Shown one piece after another: positions 28,679-36,702 of a stretch of 64,000 bases of DNA. The DNA lies in contig NZ_CP012150.1 of the NCBI RefSeq assembly GCF_001187505.1, forward strand, positions 5,490,048-5,554,047. The letters are read 5' to 3'. The DNA comes from Mycolicibacterium goodii (GTDB taxonomy: Bacteria; Actinomycetota; Actinomycetes; Mycobacteriales; Mycobacteriaceae). The notes beneath the pieces were generated by a model. The model ran no database searches, was not told the DNA's origin, and saw only the letters and a list, made by a program, of their open reading frames with translations. The position numbers and the translations under genes are program-made. Numbering within the stretch: the stretch's first letter is position 1; each line of letters starts with the position of its first letter.

Positions 28679-28694
28679 ACGAACACCTGTTCGA
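28679..28694 (-). promoter_or_regulatory. LexA box of recA
   Basis: The minus strand reads TCGAACAGGTGTTCGT, a one-mismatch SOS box (TCGAAC-N4-GTTCGA). It lies about 106 bases upstream of the recA start and should control a more distal recA promoter. Confidence 0.88.
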
Positions 28695-28797
28695 TTCAAG
28701 TGGACACGCCGCGGCGTCCCCACCCGCATCGCGGTTTTGCGCCGAACGGCGCGCGGCAGGCCTACCGTGAGGACATCCCGGGTCCGATCGGACAGCG

Positions 28798-29127
28798 ATG
28801 CACGAGATGGCGATAACCCAGAGCGTCGTCGATGCGGTGTGTGAGCAGGCGGCGGGACGACGTGTGCACAGCGTCCGGCTCGAAGTGGGCGCGTTGTGCG
28901 CGGTGGTCCCCGACTCCATGCTGTTCTGCTTCGACCTGATCACCGAGGGCACCGCCGCCGACGGGGCCCGGCTCGATCTCGACATCCGCCCCGGCGCCGC
29001 CCGCTGCCGGACCTGCGGCGCCGAGTTCACACTCGACGACCCGATCCTGCTGTGTCCGTGTGGCAGCGCCGACGTCGAGGTGACCGCGGGCAACGAACTC
29101 AGAATCCTGTCGATGGAGGTGAGCTGA
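28798..29127 (+). CDS. hypA: Hydrogenase nickel-insertion protein HypA
   Basis: A 109-residue metallochaperone that delivers nickel to the large subunit precursor together with HypB. The N-terminus MHEMAI carries the nickel-binding His2. The zinc site uses CRTCG and CPCG pairs (about residues 70-90). It opens the hydrogenase locus, divergent from recA across 224 bases. No strong ribosome binding site is seen. hypB starts two bases after its stop codon. Confidence 0.95.
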   Translation: MHEMAITQSVVDAVCEQAAGRRVHSVRLEVGALCAVVPDSMLFCFDLITEGTAADGARLDLDIRPGAARCRTCGAEFTLDDPILLCPCGSADVEVTAGNELRILSMEVS

Positions 29128-29128
29128 C

Positions 29129-29944
29129 ATGTGCGCAACCTGCGGATGCGGCGAAAGCGGTGCCGACGGGGCCGATCACGTCGTCGTCACCCTGGCCGGT
29201 GAGACGCCCCGCCACCCAGATCACGATCACCATCACGATCACGAACACGGCCACGAACACCCTCACGATCACGAGCACCGCCGCACCGAGACCGTCACGC
29301 TCGAACAACGCGTCCTCGCCAAGAACGATCTGCTTGCCGAACGGAACCGCGCGTGGCTCACCGCACGCGGCATCTCGACGCTCAACATCACGAGTTCGCC
29401 GGGAGCGGGCAAGACGACGTTGTTGGAACGTACGATCGGCGACCTCGGGCACACCCACCCGGTCGCGGTGATCGAAGGAGATCAGCAGACCCTGCTCGAC
29501 GCCGACCGGATCCGGGCCGCGGGGGCACGCGCGGTCCAGATCAACACCGGTGCCGGCTGTCACCTCGACGCCGCGATGGTGCATCGCGCGCTCGGCATCC
29601 TCGACCCGGCACCCGGGTCCCTGCTGTTCATCGAGAACGTCGGGAATCTGGTGTGCCCGGCGCTGTTCGATCTCGGTGAACTCGACAAGGTCGTCGTCAT
29701 CTCGGTCACCGAGGGCACCGACAAGCCGCTCAAGTATCCCCATATGTTCGCCGCGGCGGGGGTGGTGATCCTCAACAAGATCGATCTTCTCCCCTACGTC
29801 GACTTCGACGTCGGAAGATGTTGCGGATACGCCAGATCCGTGAACCCAAACGTCACGATCCTGCAAACCTCGGCCACCCGCGGCGACGGCCTCGCCGAGT
29901 GGTACGAGTGGCTGGCCACCCGGATGAACGCAAAGATCCATTGA
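29129..29944 (+). CDS. hypB: Hydrogenase nickel-insertion GTPase HypB
   Basis: A 271-residue GTPase. The N-terminal metal site CATCGCG is followed by a His-rich stretch (12 His between about residues 29 and 50) likely to store or bind nickel. The G domain has P-loop SSPGAGKTT (about 89-97), a second metal-site segment NTGAGCHLDA, and NKID. It works with HypA in nickel insertion. Its stop codon overlaps a candidate -35 element for hhyS. Confidence 0.95.
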   Translation: MCATCGCGESGADGADHVVVTLAGETPRHPDHDHHHDHEHGHEHPHDHEHRRTETVTLEQRVLAKNDLLAERNRAWLTARGISTLNITSSPGAGKTTLLERTIGDLGHTHPVAVIEGDQQTLLDADRIRAAGARAVQINTGAGCHLDAAMVHRALGILDPAPGSLLFIENVGNLVCPALFDLGELDKVVVISVTEGTDKPLKYPHMFAAAGVVILNKIDLLPYVDFDVGRCCGYARSVNPNVTILQTSATRGDGLAEWYEWLATRMNAKIH

Positions 29945-29969
29945 CAAGGTATTCCGGCCGGAGTAAACC
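29941..29969 (+). promoter_or_regulatory. Candidate internal promoter ahead of hhyS
   Basis: TTGACA (29941-29946), overlapping the hypB stop codon, and TAAACC (29964-29969) are separated by 17 bases. The -35 is a perfect SigA consensus; the -10 is weaker. Transcription would start near 29976, leaving a leader of about 75 bases before hhyS. It would let the structural genes be expressed apart from hypAB. Confidence 0.5.
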
Positions 29970-30004
29970 GAGTTCAGCGCTGAAAGACGCGGCGCACGTC
30001 TTAA

Positions 30005-30024
30005 CTCGGGACGTTGGGACCCCC
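30005..30024 (+). promoter_or_regulatory. Weak DosR-like motif upstream of hhyS
   Basis: CTCGGGACGTTGGGACCCCC keeps the GGGAC...CC core of the DosR binding site with two core mismatches and poor flanks. It lies 28 bases before the hhyS ATG, downstream of the candidate promoter, which is not the usual activator position. Offered only as a site to test. Confidence 0.25.
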
Positions 30025-30051
30025 AGCCCGGGCCCCGGAAAGCTGTGACGT

Positions 30052-31107
30052 ATGCCAACGGAGGCTGCAGTCAAAGCGGAACAGGCACTCATCCATGTGC
30101 TGTGGATCAATGCCGGATTGAGTTGTGACGGTGATTCTGTGGCGTTGACTGCCGCCACGCAACCGAGCATCGAGGAGATCGCCCTCGGGGCGCTCCCCGG
30201 ACTGCCCAAGATCGCCGTCCACTGGCCCCTCATCGATTTCGAATGCGGGCCCGCAGGCGGGGCCGACGATTTCCTCGCCTGGTTCTTCAAAGCCGAACGC
30301 GGTGAACTCGACCCGTTCGTCCTTGTCGTCGAGGGGTCGATCCCCAACGAGGAGATCAAGAACGAAGGGTACTGGTGCGGTTTCGGTAACGACCCGGCCA
30401 CCGGGCAGCCGATCACCACGAGCGAATGGCTCGACCGGCTCACCCCGAAGGCCACCGCGGTGGTCGCGGCGGGCACCTGCGCCACCTACGGCGGCATCCA
30501 CGCGATGGCCGGCAACCCGACCGGCGCCATGGGGGTGCCCGACTACCTCGGCTGGGACTGGAAGAGCAAGGCGGGCATACCGATCGTGTGTGTGCCCGGA
30601 TGCCCGATCCATCCCGACAACCTCGCCGAGACCCTGACGTATCTGCTGTACATGGCCACCGATCAGGCGCCCATGATCCCGCTGGACGACGCGCTGCGAC
30701 CCAAGTGGTTGTTCGGGCAATCGGTTCACGAGGGGTGTGACCGCGCCGGATACTACGAGCAGGGTGACTTCGCCACCGAGTACGGCTCCCCCAAATGCAT
30801 TGTGAAACTGGGTTGTTGGGGCCCAGTGGTCAAGTGCAACGTGCCGAAACGGGCGTGGATCAACGGCATCGGCGGCTGCCCGAACGTCGGCGGCATCTGC
30901 ATCGGCTGCACGATGCCGGGCTTCCCCGACAAGTTCATGCCGTTCATGGACGAACCGCCGGGCGGCAAGGTCTCCACCGCGGCATCGGGTCTGTACGGCT
31001 CGGCGATCCGCAGCCTGCGCCACATCACCGGCCGCACCGTCGACAAAGAACCTCGGTGGCGGCATCGCGGTCTGGAGCTGGAAACCGGGGCGACGCGCAC
31101 CTGGTAG
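30052..31107 (+). CDS. hhyS: [NiFe]-hydrogenase small subunit, group 1h type
   Basis: A 351-residue electron-transfer subunit carrying three Fe-S clusters. The proximal-cluster CxxC motif reads C25-D-G-D28, with Asp replacing the second Cys; a three-Cys/one-Asp proximal cluster is characteristic of group 1h hydrogenases that oxidise atmospheric H2. Further ligands lie in AAGTCATYGG, VPGCPIHPDN, HEGCDRAGYY, LGCWGPVVKCN and CIGCTMPGF. There is no Tat twin-arginine signal, so the enzyme stays on the cytoplasmic side. 108 bases separate it from hhyL. Confidence 0.95.
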   Translation: MPTEAAVKAEQALIHVLWINAGLSCDGDSVALTAATQPSIEEIALGALPGLPKIAVHWPLIDFECGPAGGADDFLAWFFKAERGELDPFVLVVEGSIPNEEIKNEGYWCGFGNDPATGQPITTSEWLDRLTPKATAVVAAGTCATYGGIHAMAGNPTGAMGVPDYLGWDWKSKAGIPIVCVPGCPIHPDNLAETLTYLLYMATDQAPMIPLDDALRPKWLFGQSVHEGCDRAGYYEQGDFATEYGSPKCIVKLGCWGPVVKCNVPKRAWINGIGGCPNVGGICIGCTMPGFPDKFMPFMDEPPGGKVSTAASGLYGSAIRSLRHITGRTVDKEPRWRHRGLELETGATRTW

Positions 31108-31111
31108 TGCC

Positions 31112-31170
31112 CGACACCGCGGTCCATCGGCTCTGCACGCACATCCGGCCACCGACGCGATGCGGTGTCG
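31112..31170. repeat. Inverted repeat between hhyS and hhyL
   Basis: CGACACCGC (31112-31120) and GCGGTGTCG (31162-31170) are perfect nine-base complements separated by 41 bases. A stem here could protect the hhyS mRNA end or affect hhyL translation. The second arm ends 45 bases before the hhyL start. Confidence 0.4.
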
Positions 31171-31215
31171 TCGAAACGTTCTCACCTGCACTGCTATTCA
31201 CGGAAGAAGATCCTG

Positions 31216-33012
31216 ATGACCACCACCGCCCCCAAGCCGTCACACGCGAAGAGCGAACCGGGCCAACTGGTGGAGATGTCGTGGGACCCGATCACCCGCA
31301 TCGTCGGCAGCCTCGGCATCTACACCAAGATCGACTTCGAGAACCGCGAGGTCGCCGAGTGTCACAGCACATCGTCGATCTTCCGCGGCTATTCGCTGTT
31401 CATGAAGGGCAAGGACCCGCGGGACGCGCACTTCATCACCAGCCGCATCTGCGGTATCTGCGGTGACAACCACGCCACCTGCTCGTGCTACACCCAGAAC
31501 ATGGCCTACGGCGTGCAACCGCCCCATGTCGCCGAATGGATCGTGAACCTGGGTGAGGCCGCGGAATACATGTTCGACCACAACATCTTCCAGGAGAACC
31601 TGGTCGGCGTCGACTTCTGCGAGAAGATGGTCTCCGAGACCAATCCGAGCGTGCTGGCCAAGGCCGAGAACACCGAGGCACCGCACGCGGGCATGCACGG
31701 CTACCGCACCGTCGCCGACATCATGCGGGCCCTCAATCCCTTCACCGGCGAGTTCTACCGGGAGGCGCTGCAGGTCAGCCGGTGGACGCGAGAGATGTTC
31801 TGCCTCATGGAAGGTCGGCACGTGCACCCGTCCACGCTGTATCCCGGCGGGGTCGGCACCGTGGCGACGATCCAGTTGATGACCGACTACATGACCCGGT
31901 TGATGCGCTACGTCGAGTTCATGAAGAAGGTCGTCCCGATGCACGACGACCTCTTCGACTTCTTCTACGAGGCGCTGCCCGGGTACGAGAAGGTCGGTCT
32001 GCGCCGCACGCTGCTGGGCTGCTGGGGCTCGTTCCAGGACCCTGAGCAGTGCAACTTCAACTACCGCGACATGGAGGCCTGGGGCCGCAAGATGTTCGTC
32101 ACCCCCGGCATCGTCGTCGACGGCAAACTGGTCACCACCTCACTGGTCGACATCAACCTCGGAATCCGGATCCTGTTGGGGCACAGCTACTACGAAGACT
32201 GGACCGACCAGGAGATGTTCGTCAGGACCGATCCGCTTGGCAACCCGGTGGACCGGCGGCATCCGTGGAACCAACACACCAATCCCAAGCCGCAGAAGCG
32301 GGACTTCGACGAGAGTTACAGCTGGGTGATGTCCCCACGGTGGTTCGACGGCAAGGATCACCTCGCGCTCGACACCGGCGGCGGACCGCTGGCCCGGCTG
32401 TGGGCGACCGCGCTGGCGGGCCTGGTCGACATCGGCTACGTCAAGTCGACCGGCAACAGCGTGCAGATCAACCTGCCGAAGACCGCGCTGAAGGGACCGG
32501 TCGAATTCGAGTGGAAGATACCGGCCAGGGGCAACAACACGATCGAACGCAACCGCGCCAGAACTTACTTCCAGGCCTACGCCGCGGCGTGTGCACTGCA
32601 CTTCGCCGATAAGGCGCTCACCGAGATCCGCGCCGGACGCACCAAGACCTGGGAGAAATTCGAGGTTCCCGACGAGGGCATCGGCTGCGGGTTCACCGAG
32701 GCCGTGCGCGGCGTGCTGAGCCACCACATGGTGATCCGTGACGGCAAGATCGCCAACTACCACCCGTACCCGCCGACGCCGTGGAACGCCAGTCCGCGGG
32801 ACAGCTACGGCACGCCGGGCCCGTACGAGGATGCCGTCCAAGGCCAGCCGATCTTCGAGGAGAACGACCGCGAGCACTTCAAAGGCATCGACATCATGCG
32901 CACGGTGCGCAGCTTCGATCCGTGCCTGCCGTGCGGTGTGCACATGTACCTCGGGGGCGGAAAGACCTTGGATCTGCTGCACACCCCGACACAGTCCGCC
33001 ACCGGGGACTGA
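31216..33012 (+). CDS. hhyL: [NiFe]-hydrogenase large subunit, group 1h type
   Basis: A 598-residue catalytic subunit that oxidises H2 at the NiFe(CN)2CO centre. The four active-site cysteines are in the L1 motif RICGICG (Cys 79 and 82) and the L2 motif DPCLPCGVH (Cys about 570 and 573, His about 576). The 22 residues after that His are the C-terminal peptide removed by the maturation endopeptidase encoded at 36699. ATG 31216 follows GAAGAAGA; an earlier in-frame start at 31165 lacks a good site. Confidence 0.96.
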   Translation: MTTTAPKPSHAKSEPGQLVEMSWDPITRIVGSLGIYTKIDFENREVAECHSTSSIFRGYSLFMKGKDPRDAHFITSRICGICGDNHATCSCYTQNMAYGVQPPHVAEWIVNLGEAAEYMFDHNIFQENLVGVDFCEKMVSETNPSVLAKAENTEAPHAGMHGYRTVADIMRALNPFTGEFYREALQVSRWTREMFCLMEGRHVHPSTLYPGGVGTVATIQLMTDYMTRLMRYVEFMKKVVPMHDDLFDFFYEALPGYEKVGLRRTLLGCWGSFQDPEQCNFNYRDMEAWGRKMFVTPGIVVDGKLVTTSLVDINLGIRILLGHSYYEDWTDQEMFVRTDPLGNPVDRRHPWNQHTNPKPQKRDFDESYSWVMSPRWFDGKDHLALDTGGGPLARLWATALAGLVDIGYVKSTGNSVQINLPKTALKGPVEFEWKIPARGNNTIERNRARTYFQAYAAACALHFADKALTEIRAGRTKTWEKFEVPDEGIGCGFTEAVRGVLSHHMVIRDGKIANYHPYPPTPWNASPRDSYGTPGPYEDAVQGQPIFEENDREHFKGIDIMRTVRSFDPCLPCGVHMYLGGGKTLDLLHTPTQSATGD

Positions 33013-33015
33013 CAT

Positions 33016-33963
33016 ATGACGCCCGCCGTCCGGCCACTTGCCGAGGTCTCCGTCGACGAATCCGGGGACCAATCCGCCGAGGAGGCCCGATGGCGCACGG
33101 CGGGTGACCGGATAGAGAGCCTGCTCGCCGCCAGCGCCGCGGGCGGCGACGTGGCGCGTGAGCGGGCCGAGCAGTTGGTGCGGGAGATCACCGACCTCTA
33201 TGGTGCCGCGCTGGCCCGCATGCTGCGCGCGGCGGTGGCCGCCGACCCCGGGCTGGCCGAGACATTCGCGACCGACGATCTCGTCGCGAGCCTGCTGCTG
33301 GTGCACGGGCTGCATCCACATCCGGTGCACCGGCGCATCGCCGACGCGCTCGACCGGGTTCGCCCCTATCTCGGGTCTCACGGCGGCGACGTCGATCTCC
33401 TCGACGTGGTTCCCGGTGCCGAAGGGGCGGTGGCCCGGCTGCGGTTCAGCGGGACCTGCAAGAGTTGCCCGTCCTCGGCGGCCACGCTGGAACTCACGAT
33501 CGAGGATGCGGTGCTGGCCGCGGCGCCGGAGATCTCGTCGATCGAGGTCGTGACGGCCCAGCCCGCACCAGAGACCACCGCCGCGGTGATACCCGCACAG
33601 TCCCTGCTGGCCCGCGTGCACGCCAACGGCCACCGCCACGCCGAGTGGCATCCGGCACCCGCGCTCGACGAGCTGGCACCCGGTGAGGTGGGTGGCTTCC
33701 GCGTCGCAGACACGACGGTGGTGGCCTGCCGCGCCGGTGAGGACCTCATCGCCTACCGCGACCGGTGCGCATCGTGTGGCCGCACCTTCGCCGGGGCGAC
33801 GTTGCAGGGCGCGGTGTTGCGATGTCCGCACTGCGGCACCGGTTTCGACGTGGTCCACGCGGGCCGGTCGGAGGACGCGCAGCTGCAACCCGTACCGATC
33901 CTGATGCGTGACGGCGTGCCGACGCTGGCCCTGCGGCCCACTGGCGACGAGGTCGTGCCGTGA
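33016..33963 (+). CDS. NifU-like protein fused to a four-cysteine Rieske-like domain
   Basis: A 315-residue cytoplasmic protein starting three bases after hhyL. Residues about 105-180 form a NifU C-terminal-type Fe-S scaffold (LGSHGGDVDLLDV then C148-KS-C151). Residues about 228-283 look like a Rieske fold, but the ligands are C251xxC254 and C270xxC273 instead of the usual CxH/CxxH, so a rubredoxin-like iron or zinc site is likely. It may deliver Fe-S clusters to HhyS or carry electrons from it. The role is inferred from position and domains. Confidence 0.8.
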   Translation: MTPAVRPLAEVSVDESGDQSAEEARWRTAGDRIESLLAASAAGGDVARERAEQLVREITDLYGAALARMLRAAVAADPGLAETFATDDLVASLLLVHGLHPHPVHRRIADALDRVRPYLGSHGGDVDLLDVVPGAEGAVARLRFSGTCKSCPSSAATLELTIEDAVLAAAPEISSIEVVTAQPAPETTAAVIPAQSLLARVHANGHRHAEWHPAPALDELAPGEVGGFRVADTTVVACRAGEDLIAYRDRCASCGRTFAGATLQGAVLRCPHCGTGFDVVHAGRSEDAQLQPVPILMRDGVPTLALRPTGDEVVP

Positions 33964-34592
33964 CCGGCCCGCAGGATGTGCTGGCCCGGATCCGCGCCAC
34001 CCGGGACACCCGCGCAGATCCCGGCGAGTGCTGCGAGATGTGCGGCGAACCGATCGGCAGCCATCATCAGCATGTCGTGAACGTCGAAGGTCGGCAACTG
34101 TTGTGCGTGTGCCGGGCGTGCTACCTGCTGTTCACCGACAACCGTGCCGAACTGCGGTACCGCGCCGTGCCGGACCGCTACCTGAGGTTTCCGGACTTCG
34201 CCCTGGGCCGACCCGAATGGGAGGCGCTGCAGATTCCGGTCGGTGTGGTGTTCTTCCTGCGGAACTCCGCCCTCGGCCGGGTGGCCGCGTTCTACCCTGG
34301 CCCGGCCGGTGCGACCGAATCCGAACTCGATCTCGGCGCGTGGCAGGCGATCGAGGCGGCGGATCCACGGGCGGCGCTGCTCGCCGACGACACCGAGGCC
34401 CTGATGGTTCGCGTCGGCGATGACGAGAACTCCGCGCCCACATGCCATCTGATTCCCATCGACGCCTGCTACGAGTTCGTCGGACGGCTGCGCCTGCTGT
34501 GGCGCGGATTCGACGGCGGGCAGGACGTCCGCAGGTACATCGACGAATTCTTCGAATCCCTGCGCGGGCGCGGTACGGAGGTGCCGCCGTGA
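33960..34592 (+). CDS. DUF5947 hydrogenase-locus protein
   Basis: A 210-residue protein starting at GTG 33960, overlapping the previous stop in GTGA. The N-terminus carries a zinc-ribbon-like set of cysteines (CCEMC near residue 24 and CVCRAC near residue 50) with a His pair between. The rest is an alpha/beta domain with YPGPAGATESEL. DUF5947 proteins are found beside group 1h hydrogenases in actinobacteria; function unknown. It is coupled to the next gene by another four-base overlap. Confidence 0.75.
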   Translation: MTGPQDVLARIRATRDTRADPGECCEMCGEPIGSHHQHVVNVEGRQLLCVCRACYLLFTDNRAELRYRAVPDRYLRFPDFALGRPEWEALQIPVGVVFFLRNSALGRVAAFYPGPAGATESELDLGAWQAIEAADPRAALLADDTEALMVRVGDDENSAPTCHLIPIDACYEFVGRLRLLWRGFDGGQDVRRYIDEFFESLRGRGTEVPP

Positions 34593-35242
34593 CCAGCATG
34601 CACGCGGACACCGCGGTGACCTTCGCCGTGCTCGACATCGCACCGGAACCCTATGCGGTGACGCCGATCCTGACGGCCAGACTCAATGTGACCGCATCCG
34701 GTGCGGATCCCGTGCACGCGATCGCGTTGCGCTGCCAGGTCCGGATCGACCCGCTGCGGCGCGCCTACACCGACAGCGAAGCGGCCGGGCTGCTCGACCT
34801 CTTCGGCCCCCGCGAAAGGTGGAGCACCACGCAGCACACGTTCCTGTGGCAGCACTGCACCGCCATGGTCCCCGGATTCGCCGAAGCCACCGAGATCGAC
34901 CTGGCATTGAACTGCACCTTCGACTTCGAGGTCGCGGCGTCGAAGTATCTGCACGCACTGCAGGGCGGGACGGTGCCGCTGCAATTCCTGTTCAGCGGAA
35001 CGGTCTTCACCCGCGGGCCGCAGGGGTTCGCGGTCCAGCAGATCCCGTGGGACCGCGACGACCACGTCGACATGCCGGTCGCGGTGTGGCAGCTCCTGAT
35101 GGAGCGGCACTTCCCCCACACCGGCTGGCTGCGGCTGGACCGCGACACCCTCGGCAGGCTGGCCGCCTACAAGACGCGGCGCGGCCTGCTGTCGTTCGAC
35201 GAGGCCGTCGACACTCTCCTGCAACGGGAGAACCTCCCATGA
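34589..35242 (+). CDS. DUF6084 hydrogenase-locus protein
   Basis: A 217-residue protein from GTG 34589, overlapping the DUF5947 stop by four bases; ATG 34598 is an alternative. It is mostly beta-rich in appearance, with ALRCQVRIDPLRRAY and a YLHALQGGTVPLQFLFSG segment that may bind a partner surface. There is no signal peptide or transmembrane segment. The family occurs in the same hydrogenase loci; its role in enzyme assembly or H2 metabolism is unknown. Confidence 0.75.
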   Translation: MTSMHADTAVTFAVLDIAPEPYAVTPILTARLNVTASGADPVHAIALRCQVRIDPLRRAYTDSEAAGLLDLFGPRERWSTTQHTFLWQHCTAMVPGFAEATEIDLALNCTFDFEVAASKYLHALQGGTVPLQFLFSGTVFTRGPQGFAVQQIPWDRDDHVDMPVAVWQLLMERHFPHTGWLRLDRDTLGRLAAYKTRRGLLSFDEAVDTLLQRENLP

Positions 35243-36570
35243 GCGCCGACACCGATCAGGTCCTCGCCGTGGCGGACGCCGTGCTGTACGAGGGTTATCT
35301 GCTCTACCCGTACCGCGCCGACGCCGCCAAGAACCAGTGCCGCTGGCAGTGGGGTGTGCTGGGACCGCAGGGCGCCGCGGACGCCGGGATCGGTGAGGAC
35401 AGCGTGTTGTCCGCCGAGATCGTCGTCCGCGACGGTGGCCACGCGCGGCTGAAGGTCACGGTCCGCTTCCTGCAGTTGCAGCACCGGTCCGCCGAAGTCC
35501 GCCAGGTCGACGACGACTCGCGCGAGACGTACGTACCGGTCGACGAACTCGTCTGCGCCGACCGGTCCTGGTTGACCTGGGACGAGGCGGTCGCACACGA
35601 CGTCACCGTCGGCGCGTTCGAGGTCGGGGACCTGCTGACGGGCCGGACACATCCGATCACCGTCGGGGGCGGGCGCGACATCGAGACGGTCGACGGCGGT
35701 CGGCTGGTACGCACCCGAAAGTCGCTGTGCGGTGAGCTGATCCTCGCGGCCGAGGCCGACGGCGACCTGTTGCGGGTGAGCTTGACGGTGCGCAACTGTG
35801 CCGCACCGGTGCGCACCAAGCAAGACGCGCTCGCCGTGTCGTTCCTCGGCACGCATCTGATCGCCGAGGTCGCCGACGGAGAGTTCGTGTCGCTGCTGGA
35901 ACCGGACGATCGCGCGGCCGGGGCCGTTTCGCGCTGCGGGCGGCACCGCTGCTTCCCGGTTCTGGCCGGGCCTGCGGGCAGCCGCAACCTGATGTTGATA
36001 TCCCCGATCATCCTCTATGACCATCCGCGGATCGCCGAGCAGAGCAGAGGCGCGCTGTACGACTCGTGCGAGATCGACGAGATCCTCACCCTGCGCATCA
36101 TGGCGATGACCGACGAAGAGAAGCTGATGGCCCGCGCGACGGACCCGCTCGCCGCCCAGATCGTCGACCGGTGCGACGCCATGTCGGCCGAGGCGATGCT
36201 CGACCTGCACGGCGTGTTGCGGGACCCGCACGGCGGGCGGTCGAGCCTGATCCCAGAGGTTCCCGACGGGGTGCCGTGGTGGGATCCGATGGCGGACAGG
36301 GCCGTCGACCCCGGGGTCGACGCGGTGCTGATCAACGGTGTCCCGGTCCGCCGGGGTTGCCGCGTGCGCCTGCACCCGATCCGCCGCGCCGACGCCCAGG
36401 ACCTGTTTTTCGACAACCGGGTCGCGTGGGTGGCCTCGGTCCACGAGGACGTCGACGGCGAACGGTATGTCGGCGTGGTCCTCGACGACGATCCGGCAGC
36501 CGACCTGCACGACTGGTACGGCCGTTACCTGTACTTCGCGCCGGACGAGATCGAACCCATACCGAACTGA
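35239..36570 (+). CDS. Large hydrogenase-locus protein of unknown function
   Basis: A 443-residue cytoplasmic protein, ATG 35239 overlapping the previous stop in ATGA. I recognise no catalytic motif. The first two thirds look like a beta-rich domain (YEGYLLYPYRADAAKNQCRW near the start, PIILYDHPRIAEQS in the middle). A C-terminal domain of about 75 residues (VLINGVPVRRGCRVRLHPI to FAPDEIEP) looks like a small barrel. The tight coupling to DUF5947 and DUF6084 suggests that the three act together. Confidence 0.75.
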   Translation: MSADTDQVLAVADAVLYEGYLLYPYRADAAKNQCRWQWGVLGPQGAADAGIGEDSVLSAEIVVRDGGHARLKVTVRFLQLQHRSAEVRQVDDDSRETYVPVDELVCADRSWLTWDEAVAHDVTVGAFEVGDLLTGRTHPITVGGGRDIETVDGGRLVRTRKSLCGELILAAEADGDLLRVSLTVRNCAAPVRTKQDALAVSFLGTHLIAEVADGEFVSLLEPDDRAAGAVSRCGRHRCFPVLAGPAGSRNLMLISPIILYDHPRIAEQSRGALYDSCEIDEILTLRIMAMTDEEKLMARATDPLAAQIVDRCDAMSAEAMLDLHGVLRDPHGGRSSLIPEVPDGVPWWDPMADRAVDPGVDAVLINGVPVRRGCRVRLHPIRRADAQDLFFDNRVAWVASVHEDVDGERYVGVVLDDDPAADLHDWYGRYLYFAPDEIEPIPN

Positions 36571-36582
36571 GAGGAGCGCCAG

Positions 36583-36702
36583 ATGCAAGCAGTCGGTTGG
36601 GCCGCAGTGGTGGTCGTTGCGGCCGTCGTGATCGGCGGGGTGGTCGTGGGAGTGCGATCGATCCCGGATGCGCAGCGGTATCTGAAGATGCGACGCATGT
36701 GA
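36583..36702 (+). CDS. 39-residue single-span membrane peptide (DUF6893-like)
   Basis: A short gene with a strong GAGAGGAG ribosome binding site. The peptide has one Val/Ala-rich transmembrane helix (residues about 5-24) followed by a basic cytoplasmic end, SIPDAQRYLKMRRM, which matches the small DUF6893 family of actinobacteria. Its stop overlaps the endopeptidase start in GTGA. As the only membrane protein in the locus, it could tether the hydrogenase or a partner to the membrane; this is inference. Confidence 0.7.
   Translation: MQAVGWAAVVVVAAVVIGGVVVGVRSIPDAQRYLKMRRM

Noticed and set aside
29219..29280. CAC/GAT-rich repeat as a regulatory or mobile element
   Set aside because: It encodes the His-rich nickel-binding stretch of HypB.
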